Below are positions 36,705 to 45,141 of a stretch of 47,384 nucleotides of DNA, in pieces; the stretch's first letter is position 1, and every line of letters begins with the position of its first letter. The translations under genes and the position numbers were made by a program. The notes below the pieces were generated by a model. The model made no database searches. It was given only the letters and a program-made list of their open reading frames with translations, and was not told where the DNA came from. The stretch comes from Bacteroidota bacterium (GTDB lineage Bacteria > Bacteroidota > Bacteroidia > Chitinophagales > Saprospiraceae): assembly GCA_017857395.1 (NCBI GenBank), contig JAFMDF010000037.1, positions 1-47,384 on the forward strand. The letters are read 5' to 3'.

Positions 36705-38348
36705 ATGATAACCAGACAATACGCCATTTTATTAATAGTAGTAGGTATCTTATTAACTGCCTGCGCTCAATCTGACAATCAAGCGGAAAGTGTTGTTAAA
36801 AAGAAACCCAATATCCTTTTCATCATGTCAGATGACCACGCTTATCAAGCGATAAGTGCTTATTCCAATCACCTGACAGAAACGCCTAATATTGACCGCA
36901 TTGCCAAGGAAGGCATGTTGTTCACCAACGCTTGTGTGACCAATTCTATCTGCGCACCTTCAAGAGCGGTTATTTTAACAGGAAAACACAGTCACCTCAA
37001 TGGGAAGATTGATAATATGTTTCCATTTGATACGACCAATATTACCTTTCCTCAATTATTACAAAATGCGGGTTATCAAACTGCTATGTTTGGAAAATTA
37101 CATTTTGGTAATAACCCAAAAGGATTTGACGAATTCCAAATTTTACCTGGTCAAGGCACTTATTATAACCCAGATTTTATTACTAAACAGCATGGAAAAG
37201 TTAGAGAAACGGGTTACACAACCGATATAATTACAGATAAAACCTTGAACTGGTTAAAGACCGAAAGAAAGGAAGAAGAACCATTCTTATTAATGTATTT
37301 GCATAAAGCCCCACATAGAGAATGGCTTCCACCAGAAAGACATTATAAAAATTTCACTAAAAAAATATTTCCAGAACCTAGTACTTTATTTGATGATTAT
37401 GAAGGAAGAGGCAGCGCTGCCAAAGAAGCAGAAATGAACCTCTTGACCCACATGAATTGGGCAGGAGATTCTAAAATTCGCCCAGAAGTAATGGATGAAT
37501 TAGGCATACCTGAAACAGCAAAATGGGATAAAGGCGCTTATAAAAGAGAAGTTGGTAGACAAAATGAGGCACAACGAGCTAAATGGGATGCAGTTTATGA
37601 TCCGATTAACGAAGATTTCAAAAAGCGATTTCCAACCATGACGGAAAAGGAGAAAATGCAATGGCGCTATCAAAGATATATGCAAGATTATTTGGGTAGT
37701 ATTGCCGCTGTAGATGATGGAGTAGGGGAAGTACTAGATTATTTGGAAGAAAGTGGATTAGCAGAAAATACGATTGTGGTGTATACCTCTGATCAAGGTT
37801 TTTATTTAGGCGAACATGGTTGGTTTGACAAACGATTTATTTACGATGAATCTTTTAAAACACCTTTGATGGTGAAGTGGCCTAATGTAATAAAACCGAA
37901 CCAGATAAATACCACAATGGTACAAAATTTAGACTTTGCCCAAACCTTTTTAGACGCAGCTGGAGTAGCAGCACCAGCCGATATGCAAGGGGAAAGTTTA
38001 GTCCCCTTAATGAAAGGAGAAGCGGAAAACTTTAGAGAAGCGGTTTATTACCATTATTACGAATATCCATCGGTCCACATGGTCAAAAGACACTATGCAA
38101 TTGTTACCGAAGAATACAAACTAGCGCATTTTTATTTTGATGTAGATGAATGGGAATTATACGACCGAAAAAAGGATGGAAATGAAATGAAAAATGTGTA
38201 TCATGAGCCAGCGTACGCAGAGGTAGTGATTGAATTGAAAGAAAAATTAGCAGCGATGCGAGTGAAGTATAAAGATTCAAAAGAGTTAGACCAGAAATAT
38301 ATTGATATGTATGCGGAGAAGATGAAGGGGACGAAATGGTGGAAGTAA
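36705..38348 (+). CDS. Exported sulfatase (family S1, GlcNAc-6-sulfatase-like)
   Basis: A 547-aa formylglycine-dependent sulfatase. The lipoprotein signal ends at LLTAC (C20). Metal ligands start in MSDDHAY (D43-D44), and the modification site is C83 in CAPSR. The segment YTSDQGFYLGEHGWFDKRFIY is typical of S1 sulfatases resembling N-acetylglucosamine-6-sulfatases, but the substrate is not certain. I start at the ATG at 36705; a start at 36681 would use TTG and add eight residues before the signal. It likely forms an operon with the metallohydrolase. A sulfatase-maturing enzyme must be encoded elsewhere. Confidence 0.92.
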   Translation: MITRQYAILLIVVGILLTACAQSDNQAESVVKKKPNILFIMSDDHAYQAISAYSNHLTETPNIDRIAKEGMLFTNACVTNSICAPSRAVILTGKHSHLNGKIDNMFPFDTTNITFPQLLQNAGYQTAMFGKLHFGNNPKGFDEFQILPGQGTYYNPDFITKQHGKVRETGYTTDIITDKTLNWLKTERKEEEPFLLMYLHKAPHREWLPPERHYKNFTKKIFPEPSTLFDDYEGRGSAAKEAEMNLLTHMNWAGDSKIRPEVMDELGIPETAKWDKGAYKREVGRQNEAQRAKWDAVYDPINEDFKKRFPTMTEKEKMQWRYQRYMQDYLGSIAAVDDGVGEVLDYLEESGLAENTIVVYTSDQGFYLGEHGWFDKRFIYDESFKTPLMVKWPNVIKPNQINTTMVQNLDFAQTFLDAAGVAAPADMQGESLVPLMKGEAENFREAVYYHYYEYPSVHMVKRHYAIVTEEYKLAHFYFDVDEWELYDRKKDGNEMKNVYHEPAYAEVVIELKEKLAAMRVKYKDSKELDQKYIDMYAEKMKGTKWWK

Positions 38349-38365
38349 AAATAGCCTAACTGAAA

Positions 38366-38497
38366 ATGAATAACAAAATATTAGATATATTCTCTGAAGA
38401 TAATCGGAATGGAAAAGATAAGATTTGGATGCTTATTTTACAATTCAGTTTTTTCCTTTACTATTTAAATAATAACAGATGGAACAAAAGCAAATAG
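38366..38497 (+). CDS. Possible small ORF overlapping next gene
   Basis: A 43-codon frame starts 17 bases after the sulfatase stop and overlaps the start of the membrane-protein gene by 19 bases. It has one hydrophobic stretch (IWMLILQFSFFLYYL). The overlap would fit translational coupling, but no homolog is recognised, so it may be chance. Confidence 0.2.
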   Translation: MNNKILDIFSEDNRNGKDKIWMLILQFSFFLYYLNNNRWNKSK

Positions 38498-39042
38498 AAA
38501 ATAAATCAACTCAAAGAAGTCTTCAAGATTATTTGTCTTTGGGCTATTTGTATTTATTGATTCTGGGTATTTTTAAAGATGCTATTTTTTATGGTTATTT
38601 AGGGGTAAATATTATTAATTACGCTAATGTCCAAGATATACTGTTAAGTCCAATTATTCATTTGACGTCAGATATTAAGCAATTTTTGATAATCTTTGTT
38701 GGTATTCCTTTAATATCTTATGTAGTAGGGTATGCAGCCAAAAAATACCATAATATTAATAAAAATAAAGAATGGTATCAGGCAAAAAAGAATTACGAAA
38801 AATGGGATAAGGCCTATGGTGAAGAATCCTCTTATGATTTCTTAATGACTCTTACATTTCTCTGTTTATTTGGTGCATTTATTGGTTTTGGTTTAGGAAA
38901 AGGACAGAAAATAGCTCAACGATTAGAAGCAGGAGTATTAGAAAATAATCACGAAATAACGTTTACTGATGCATCAACATTGGAAGTAAATATGATAGGG
39001 CATAATACGCTAGGTTCGCTCAAATTTTTGATTAATACATAA
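38479..39042 (+). pseudogene. Small membrane protein, C-terminus cut by MITE
   Basis: The present frame encodes 187 aa with three hydrophobic segments (~20-45, 65-85, 118-138) and a short C-terminal beta-like domain. The last 11 residues are read from an inserted element (39008-39270). Deleting the element plus one copy of its ATAATA duplication joins CAT AAT A to GC GAA, giving a frame that runs to TAA at 39366-39368 and a 206-aa product ending YVSEKDTVVTIMPIQGN... then IQNLK. The family is not recognised. The truncated protein keeps all membrane segments and may still be made. Confidence 0.8.
39002..39007. repeat. Target site duplication, left copy (ATAATA)
   Basis: Six bases repeated exactly at 39271-39276 on the other side of the inserted element. 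Confidence 0.85.
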
Positions 39043-39270
39043 ATTACACGAAATAATATTCTGTATTAAAAGTATTTTTATCTTTAAAACAGTATTTTGT
39101 TCGTATTTATTTTTATTAAATAAATATAATTAAAATATTATTTTTAACCCTAAAATAATAACCTGAAAAGAGTTTATTTAAAATAAATAAAATTCTGCAT
39201 TTTAAACATAAATCAAAATATTATTTTGATAATATTTTATTTTATTAACTAATTTTGGGCGAACCTAGCG
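39008..39270. mobile_element. 263-bp MITE with inverted termini
   Basis: The terminal inverted repeats match at 18 of the first 20 bases; the first 12 (CGCTAGGTTCGC) are identical. The interior is extremely AT-rich and has no open reading frame, so it must be moved in trans by a transposase not found here. It is flanked by a perfect 6-bp direct repeat ATAATA. Removing the element and one repeat restores a gene, which is strong evidence for a real insertion. The parent IS family is not identified. Confidence 0.9.
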
Positions 39271-39276
39271 ATAATA
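39271..39276. repeat. Target site duplication, right copy (ATAATA)
   Basis: Exact copy of 39002-39007. Confidence 0.85.
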
Positions 39277-39368
39277 GCGAATATATATTTTATGTTTCTG
39301 AAAAAGATACAGTAGTTACGATTATGCCCATTCAAGGAAATATCAAAAAAATACAAAATCTAAAATAA
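39277..39368 (+). pseudogene. Severed 3' end of the membrane-protein gene
   Basis: Reads, in the restored frame, SEYIFYVSEKDTVVTIMPI and on to IQNLK-stop. It has no start codon of its own in a sensible place and is now separated from its gene by the MITE. Confidence 0.85.
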
Positions 39369-39440
39369 AAATGAGGGATTTATGTTAAGCGGTCAACTTT
39401 TTTACCCTTAAACCTCGATACCTCTAAACCTTTCAAAAAT

Positions 39441-41168
39441 ATGCAAATAAAAAAATCATCCACAGTTTATGATGCCATTATTGTCGGTTCTGGCGCTGGT
39501 GGTGGAATGGCGACTAAAATCCTCTCCGAAGCAGGCTTAAAAGTAGCTTTAATAGAAGCAGGGCCATTTTTTGACCCAAAAGACCCCGTTACCCAAACCC
39601 AAATGAAGTGGCCTTGGGAATCTCCAAGAAGAGGGGCAAGTGTCACCCGTGCCTTTGGGGATTATGACATGTCTTATGGCGATTGGAAAGTAGACGGAGA
39701 ACCCTATACCCAAAAAGGGGATACGAACTTTTTATGGTGGCGCTCCAGAATGTTAGGAGGTCGAACAAATCATTGGGGACGAATTTCTCTTCGATTTGGG
39801 CCTACCGATTTTAAGCATAAAGATGTAGATGGATTGGGCGATAATTGGCCCATTAGTTATGAGGATGTCAAGCCTTATTATGACCGATTAGATAAAATGG
39901 TAGGGGTATTTGGTTCCAATGAAAAACGGTATAATGATCCAGATGGCTTTTTCTTACCTGCACCAAAACCTCGGCTACACGAATTATATTATATCAAGGG
40001 CGCAAAAAAAGTAGGGGTAGATGTGATTCCTTCTCGATTGTCTATTTTAACCAAAAAATTAAACAATGAGAGAGGTGTATGTTTTTATTGTAGCCAATGT
40101 AATCGCTCTTGTAATGCTTATGCAGATTTTTCTTCCAGTTCTGTTTTTGTGATTCCAGCGGTGAATGGGACGGGACAAGTTGACTTATATGTGGATAGTA
40201 TGGTTCGGACGGTAACGACCAATGATGAAGGGAAAGCGACGGGTGTTTCTTATATTAATAAAAAGGATAGGAAAGAATATCAATTAAAAGGAAAAACGGT
40301 TGTTTTAGGCGCTTCAGCCTGTAGTACCGCTCGAATATTATTGAACTCTAAGAGCAAGCAACATCCAAATGGATTAGGAAATAGTACCGATAATGTTGGT
40401 CGTTATTTGCATGATTCTACGGGGGCAGGCAGGGCTTATTTTGTGCCAGCATTAATGAATAGAAAAACCGATTATAATGAAGATGGAGTAGGGGGCATGC
40501 ATGTATATTCGCCTTGGTGGCTGGATGCGAAGAAAGATAAACTAGATTTTCCTAGAGGGTATCACATCGAAGTTTGGGGCGGCATGGGGATGCCTTCTTA
40601 TGGTTTTGGTTTTGATGTCTCTAGTTTGAATAAATATATTGGCGGCGCAATTGGTGGCTATGGTGATAAATTGCGCAAAGATGTCAAACAATTTTTTGGC
40701 GCAGTCGTAGGCATGGCAGGTAGAGGAGAATCTATTGCCTTAAGAGATAATTATTGTGAAATTGACCCAGATGTGGTCGATCAATTTGGTATTCCTGTTT
40801 TGCGTTTCAACTATAAATGGTCTGATAATGAACGCAATCAAGCCAAGCACATGATTGATACCTTTGATGAAATTGGACAAGCAATGGGGGGCATTCCGAT
40901 GGGAGAAAGAGCAGGAAAAGACAAAGATTGGGGCTTGTTAAATCCAGGTCAAATTATCCATGAAGTAGGGACCACTAGAATGGGGAATGACCCTAAAAAT
41001 TCGGTAACCAATAAGTATAGCCAATTACACGATGCAGATAATGTATTCGTCGTAGATGCAGGTGTATTTACTTCGCAAGCAGATAAAAACTGTACTTGGA
41101 CGATTATGGCTTTGGCTATGCGGACTTCTGATTATATTATTGATCAGTTGAAGAAGCAGAATATTTAG
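39441..41168 (+). CDS. GMC-family FAD oxidoreductase
   Basis: A 575-aa flavoprotein oxidising an alcohol or sugar. The FAD-binding motif VGSGAGGGM is at residues 15-23. The middle carries NHWGRISLRFGP and a Cys-rich segment CFYCSQCNRSC. The C-terminal substrate part has H507 in IHEVGTTRMG and N550 in DKNCTWTIMA, the usual His/Asn positions of GMC catalysis. There is no signal peptide. It is followed by a gluconate-2-dehydrogenase subunit-3-like gene, the common pairing in Bacteroidota, so the two likely form one complex. The small subunit has a twin-arginine signal and might carry the flavoprotein out by co-export (inference). Substrate unknown. Confidence 0.9.
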   Translation: MQIKKSSTVYDAIIVGSGAGGGMATKILSEAGLKVALIEAGPFFDPKDPVTQTQMKWPWESPRRGASVTRAFGDYDMSYGDWKVDGEPYTQKGDTNFLWWRSRMLGGRTNHWGRISLRFGPTDFKHKDVDGLGDNWPISYEDVKPYYDRLDKMVGVFGSNEKRYNDPDGFFLPAPKPRLHELYYIKGAKKVGVDVIPSRLSILTKKLNNERGVCFYCSQCNRSCNAYADFSSSSVFVIPAVNGTGQVDLYVDSMVRTVTTNDEGKATGVSYINKKDRKEYQLKGKTVVLGASACSTARILLNSKSKQHPNGLGNSTDNVGRYLHDSTGAGRAYFVPALMNRKTDYNEDGVGGMHVYSPWWLDAKKDKLDFPRGYHIEVWGGMGMPSYGFGFDVSSLNKYIGGAIGGYGDKLRKDVKQFFGAVVGMAGRGESIALRDNYCEIDPDVVDQFGIPVLRFNYKWSDNERNQAKHMIDTFDEIGQAMGGIPMGERAGKDKDWGLLNPGQIIHEVGTTRMGNDPKNSVTNKYSQLHDADNVFVVDAGVFTSQADKNCTWTIMALAMRTSDYIIDQLKKQNI

Positions 41169-41176
41169 AGAAATGC

Positions 41177-41211
41177 AATTTTCAATTTTCAATTTATAAT
41201 TTTCAATTTTC
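41177..41211. repeat. Heptamer AATTTTC repeats
   Basis: Five heptamers in a row (four AATTTTC, one AATTTAT) lie between the GMC gene and subunit-3 gene. Low-complexity, non-coding. Confidence 0.85.
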
Positions 41212-41260
41212 AAAAAATACGGGGGATGGTTTAGCCGAAGCCGAATATAAAATATAAAAA

Positions 41261-41983
41261 ATGAAAAGACGTGATTCTTTAAAAACTTTATTAGTTGGTA
41301 CCGTAGCAGGGGCAACTTTAGGTTCAACAATAGGTTGTAAAACCGATGGAACAACGACTACAGAAGCTACTAGTGAGGTGGCAGAGATTGGATTATATGG
41401 TCGGACGCCGAAAGAAATAGCACATGATAAAAAAATAACAGGGCAGGTCTATTTAAATGAACATGAATTGACCACTATTGCTGTGTTGTGCGATATTATC
41501 TTACCTGCTACAGCAGATGCAGGTGCTGCCACAGATGCAGAAGTGCCTGCTTTTATTGACTTTATCGTAAAAGATATTCCTAGCCATCAATTACCCATTC
41601 GTGGTGGTTTAATGTGGTTAGATGGAGAAGCCAATCAGCGATTCAATAAAGAATTTATTACTTGTTCTAATACGGAACAAATTCAAATTATTGAAGATAT
41701 TGCTTATCCTGATGACGATGGAAAAAAGCCACTAATGGCGCCTGGCATCAAATTCTTTAGCCGTATGCGTAATTTAACGCTGACAGGTTATTATACCACT
41801 CGTATGGGCTTAGATGATTTGGGGTATACAGGTAATTATGCTAACGTTTGGGATGGTGTTCCTGCGGAAGTGCTTAAAGATCATGAGGTGGATTATGACC
41901 CAGCATGGTTGGCTAAGTGTGTGGATCAGAGTAAGCGAATGGATATTGCGGAGTGGGATGATGCTGGAAATTTGTTGACCTAA
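41261..41983 (+). CDS. Gluconate 2-dehydrogenase subunit 3-like protein
   Basis: A 240-aa small subunit of the Gluconate_2-dh3 type (PF13618). The N-terminus has a twin-arginine motif (RRDSLK, R3-R4) followed by a hydrophobic run and a lipobox-like STIGC (C26), suggesting Tat export with lipid anchoring. Mature-protein landmarks are LNEHELTTIAVLCDIILPAT, VPAFIDFIVKDI and GYYTTRMGLDDLGY. It lies 92 bases after the GMC gene and is expected to be its partner. Confidence 0.88.
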   Translation: MKRRDSLKTLLVGTVAGATLGSTIGCKTDGTTTTEATSEVAEIGLYGRTPKEIAHDKKITGQVYLNEHELTTIAVLCDIILPATADAGAATDAEVPAFIDFIVKDIPSHQLPIRGGLMWLDGEANQRFNKEFITCSNTEQIQIIEDIAYPDDDGKKPLMAPGIKFFSRMRNLTLTGYYTTRMGLDDLGYTGNYANVWDGVPAEVLKDHEVDYDPAWLAKCVDQSKRMDIAEWDDAGNLLT

Positions 41984-42026
41984 TCTTATCATTAATTATT
42001 AACTTTATTATTATAAAATTAGAAAT

Positions 42027-42314
42027 ATGCCAAACCTAGTAATAATAGCTAAAATAACCGCCGCTGAAGGCCAATCAGCAGCAGCCAAAGCAGCACTACT
42101 AGAACTAGTAGACCCAACCAGAAAAGAAGCAGGTTGCATTCAGTACGATTTCCATCAAGATCTAAAAAATCCGCATCTATTTTATGCTTACGAACAATGG
42201 GAAACAGTGGAGCATTTACAAGCACATGGAAAATCGGAACATATTAATGCGATGCGAGCCAAAACAAAGGGAATTATTTTAAGTTCAGAATTGAGTTTTC
42301 TGAATAGAATTTAA
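42027..42314 (+). CDS. ABM-domain monooxygenase-like protein
   Basis: A 95-aa ferredoxin-like protein of the antibiotic biosynthesis monooxygenase family (YgiN-like). Landmarks: IIAKITAAEGQSAAAKAAL, TRKEAGCIQYDFHQD and FYAYEQWETVEHLQAHGKSEH. Members act as small cofactor-free oxygenases on quinols or aromatic compounds, or have no known activity. It is 43 bases downstream of the subunit-3 gene and is followed by a terminator, so it is the last gene of the GMC operon. Confidence 0.87.
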   Translation: MPNLVIIAKITAAEGQSAAAKAALLELVDPTRKEAGCIQYDFHQDLKNPHLFYAYEQWETVEHLQAHGKSEHINAMRAKTKGIILSSELSFLNRI

Positions 42315-42336
42315 AATACGTAGTCAAATATTTTGG

Positions 42337-42373
42337 GAAGAACTGTTTTTTGATTTTATTAAAACAGTTTTTC
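42337..42373 (+). terminator. Terminator of GMC/ABM operon
   Basis: Stem GAAGAACTGTTTT (42337-42349) with AAAACAGTTTTTC (42361-42373), 13 bp including one G-T pair, and an 11-base loop. T-rich sequence is inside and after the stem. Confidence 0.75.
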
Positions 42374-42457
42374 TCGGAATATAAAACTAGCTTAATTCAA
42401 GTAGTTGATATTTAATTGGTTTAGAAAAAAATCTTGTTAAAAAAAGCGGTTCAGCTA

Positions 42458-42487
42458 TTGTCAATTTCTAAAATACCTGTATATTTG
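42458..42487 (+). promoter_or_regulatory. Bacteroidota-type promoter of SRP RNA
   Basis: TTG (42458-42460), a 19-base spacer, and TATATTTG (42480-42487) match the TTG-N19-TAnnTTTG promoter of Bacteroidota. It places the transcription start 5-6 bases downstream, exactly where the SRP RNA closing helix begins. Confidence 0.82.
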
Positions 42488-42492
42488 TGGCT

Positions 42493-42584
42493 GGTGAGAT
42501 TCCTCGACCAGCTCCTTTTGAACTCCCCCAGGTAGGAAACTAAGCAAGGGTAGAAAGTTGAGCGGTGTGATGGGGTCTTGCCTT
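42493..42584 (+). ncRNA. ffs: SRP RNA (small bacterial 4.5S type)
   Basis: The RNA of the signal recognition particle, which binds Ffh and targets inner-membrane proteins. The conserved domain IV is readable: AGG-TAG-GAAA-CTA-AGCA (42530-42545), a GNRA tetraloop on a 3-bp stem with the asymmetric Ffh-binding loop, followed by AAGGGTAGAAAG and GAGCGGTGTGATGGGG. The 5' end GGTGAGATTCC (42493-42503) can pair along 11 bases with GGGGTCTTGCC (42572-42582), closing the rod. A T-rich tail follows. About 90 nt. Exact ends are inferred from pairing. Confidence 0.88.
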
Positions 42585-42964
42585 TATTGTTTTTAGACTT
42601 TCCTGTTCTTATTATTTTGATCTTACCTTAATTACGGAATCTAAAGTATTCTAAATCATTCCAGCAACTTTCTTTTTTAAAATAAAGAATTTTACTACCA
42701 TGTTGAATCTCTAACAATTTAAGCACATTATTTATTTGTCTTATACGTAGCGAATACTGTTGAAATTGAAGACAAAACATTAGACTGACCCTATCTAAAT
42801 TTGTTCATTTTTGGCAAAAAATTTGTTAGTAATAAAGAAAGAAGACTTATTTATTTGGTATATGAATTTTATTTTATTTATAAATAATCACTATATATTT
42901 CTTTAAAAGCCTATCCCCTCTGTTATAACGAACAATGTTATGGCGTTAAACACAAAAAAATGTC

Positions 42965-43396
42965 ATGGATAGAACTGTACCTTGCATCATGTTGATAGAC
43001 GATGATAGAGCTACTACTGTTTATAATGAAATAATTATAGAAGAACATGGTGCCGCTAAAAACATAATTATCTATAATTCCCCAGAGGAAGCCCTAATTT
43101 ATCTAACCACGCCTTTTACAGATAAAAAAATAAGCCCTGATTTAATACTTTTAGATATAAATATGCCTAGAATGGATGGCTGGGAGTTTATCGAAGCTTA
43201 TAAGGAAGCTCAGAAAGAAGGGCTTGCAAATATAACGATAGTGATGCTTTCTACTACCGCCGATAAACGAGAATATGAAATGGTAGAAACGAATGAATTA
43301 CTAAGTGGAATCAAGAGTAAACCACTTTCTTTTGAAGCTTTAGATGAAATTTTAGATATCCATTTTAATAATTTGTCTTTAACTAAATCATCATAA
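42965..43396 (+). CDS. Single-domain response regulator
   Basis: A 143-aa receiver-only protein. The acidic pocket is IDDD (D12-D14), the phosphorylated residue is D64 in LLDINMPRMDGWEF, the switch Ser/Thr is in VMLSTT, and the conserved Lys is K119 in KSKP. There is no output domain, so it would pass phosphate or act by protein contact, in the manner of Rcp1/CheY-like regulators. A PAS histidine kinase gene follows 202 bases downstream on the same strand and is the likely partner, though a large palindrome lies between. Confidence 0.9.
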   Translation: MDRTVPCIMLIDDDRATTVYNEIIIEEHGAAKNIIIYNSPEEALIYLTTPFTDKKISPDLILLDINMPRMDGWEFIEAYKEAQKEGLANITIVMLSTTADKREYEMVETNELLSGIKSKPLSFEALDEILDIHFNNLSLTKSS

Positions 43397-43472
43397 CTGG
43401 GTTTTGGTATACTGCTAAGAAATTTATAGACATTAGTTTAATACAATTAATAGACTTTATTCCAAAGAACTT

Positions 43473-43505
43473 AGTGCTTCCAGAACTTCAAGTTCTGGAA
43501 GCACT
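43473..43505. repeat. Perfect 16-bp palindrome between regulator and kinase
   Basis: AGTGCTTCCAGAACTT (43473-43488) is followed after one base by its exact inverse (43490-43505). It can form a long hairpin with a small AACTTCAAGTT tip. There is no strong T-tract after it. It could end the regulator transcript or process a joint message, and it shares the GCTTCCAG string with the 18021 dyad. Confidence 0.8.
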
Positions 43506-43598
43506 TCTCATACGATTTATTTTAGAATAAACACTAATGCTTTAGCAAAAATATTTACTGACTTTTCTTATTTAAAATACTGATTTAACGATTCTTTT

Positions 43599-45071
43599 AT
43601 GGAAACCCAAATTCAATCAGCTTGGCAACTTTTTATGACTCACGCTGAGTTTCCAATCATGATTTGTCGTATTTCTACTGCAAGGGTAGAAGAAACAAAT
43701 CAACGAGGACTAGATGCGTTTGGTTATCCATTATCCTTTTTGAAGGCTTCTCATTTTTCAGATTTTTTGGTTAGTGGTAATCCCAATGAATGGGAAGAGC
43801 AAATAGCTTTAAAAAAAGCAGGATTAAGTGATAAATGGGATACTAAAATAATTTGTAGAAAAAATGAAATAAAATCTGTCGAGATAAAATTTATAGAAAT
43901 TCAAGCATTAGAAGATGTATGTTTAATTCGTATTAAAGAACAGGAAACGGAAGATCAGAAAGTAAGAGCATTAAAAAAGCAACTTTCTTTTTATGAGACT
44001 ATTTTGATGCAAATGCCAACCGAATTTGCGGTGTTGAATGCTAAATGGCAGTACCTTTTTGTGAGTCATAATTCTATTAAAGACCCTGAATTTAGGGAAT
44101 GGATGATTGGGAAAACGGATTATGATTTTTGCCGCTATAGGAACAAAGATTATAGTATTGCAGAAAATCGCCATAAACAATATAATGAATTAGCCCGCAC
44201 TAAAACAAAGAAGGAATGGATCGACGAACATAAAACGGCTGATGGCGGGACGAAATATGTACTAAGAAAATTGTACCCCTATTTTATTGATGGAGAATTG
44301 CAGATGAATTTTGGCTTTGGTATTGATATTACGGAGCGTATTAATGCAGAAAAAGAAAGAGAAAAGATTCTGAGAGATATGACCATTCAAAATGAGGAAC
44401 TAAAACAATTTGCACATATTACTTCTCATGACCTGAAAGAACCACTCCGTACTATTGCTAGTTTTACGAATATATTAAAGCGGAGATATGCAGGAAGTTT
44501 TGATGAAAAAGGAAATGAATACATGCAATTTGTAGTAGATAGTGCAGATAGAATGGGAAATTTATTAACAGGGCTCCGGTCTTTTGTGACAGTAGATTTA
44601 GATAGAATTGAAGAGAAAATTACAGATATTAATACACAAAAAGCTATTAGCGATGCTATTGCAAACTTAAAACTAAGAATTGAAGAAACGCATACAAATA
44701 TAACCCTTCCAACAAATTACCCTAACATTAAAGGTCATCCCCAATTCTTTACCCAATTATTTCAAAATCTAATTCTTAATGCCATTAAATTTTGCAAAAA
44801 AAGACCTGAGATAAGGATTGATTGGGCGGAGCAAACAGATTTTTTTCAGTTCTCCGTTCAGGATAATGGAATCGGTATTGATGATAAATATAAAGAACGA
44901 ATCTTTAAACTATTTAACCGTTTAGACCGAGGAAAATATGAAGGTACTGGTGTCGGCCTAGCTATTTGTAAAAAAGTAGTCCAATTGCACCACGGTTCTA
45001 TGTGGGTTGAATCTGACGGAATATCTGGCAGTACCTTTTTCTTTACTGTTAAAAAGAATTATTTGAACTAA
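43599..45071 (+). CDS. PAS-domain sensor histidine kinase
   Basis: A 490-aa soluble kinase without membrane segments. Two PAS-like regions (~1-120 and ~130-250; IMICRISTARVEETNQRG and YFIDGELQMNFGFGIDITER) precede a HisKA domain, QFAHITSHDLKEPLRTIASF (H277), and an HATPase domain with NLILNAIKFCKKRP (N box), DNGIGIDDKYKERIF (G1), and GTGVGLAICKKVV (G2). The pattern is like phytochrome/CikA-type kinases of Bacteroidota. It is probably paired with the receiver protein encoded just upstream. The signal sensed is not known. Confidence 0.92.
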   Translation: METQIQSAWQLFMTHAEFPIMICRISTARVEETNQRGLDAFGYPLSFLKASHFSDFLVSGNPNEWEEQIALKKAGLSDKWDTKIICRKNEIKSVEIKFIEIQALEDVCLIRIKEQETEDQKVRALKKQLSFYETILMQMPTEFAVLNAKWQYLFVSHNSIKDPEFREWMIGKTDYDFCRYRNKDYSIAENRHKQYNELARTKTKKEWIDEHKTADGGTKYVLRKLYPYFIDGELQMNFGFGIDITERINAEKEREKILRDMTIQNEELKQFAHITSHDLKEPLRTIASFTNILKRRYAGSFDEKGNEYMQFVVDSADRMGNLLTGLRSFVTVDLDRIEEKITDINTQKAISDAIANLKLRIEETHTNITLPTNYPNIKGHPQFFTQLFQNLILNAIKFCKKRPEIRIDWAEQTDFFQFSVQDNGIGIDDKYKERIFKLFNRLDRGKYEGTGVGLAICKKVVQLHHGSMWVESDGISGSTFFFTVKKNYLN

Positions 45072-45141
45072 TGAACTTAATATAAAGATTAGGAGTGAAT
45101 TTTTTTAACTATTTAGTAGTTTGAAAAATTGAAGTTTATTT

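Larger units (their letters stand above)
42374..42964. other. Intergenic region carrying the SRP RNA gene
   Basis: No protein gene is supported. Apart from the SRP RNA and its promoter, 42610-42964 is plain AT-rich DNA that includes the upstream region of the response-regulator gene; I see no clear -7 box there. Confidence 0.6.
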
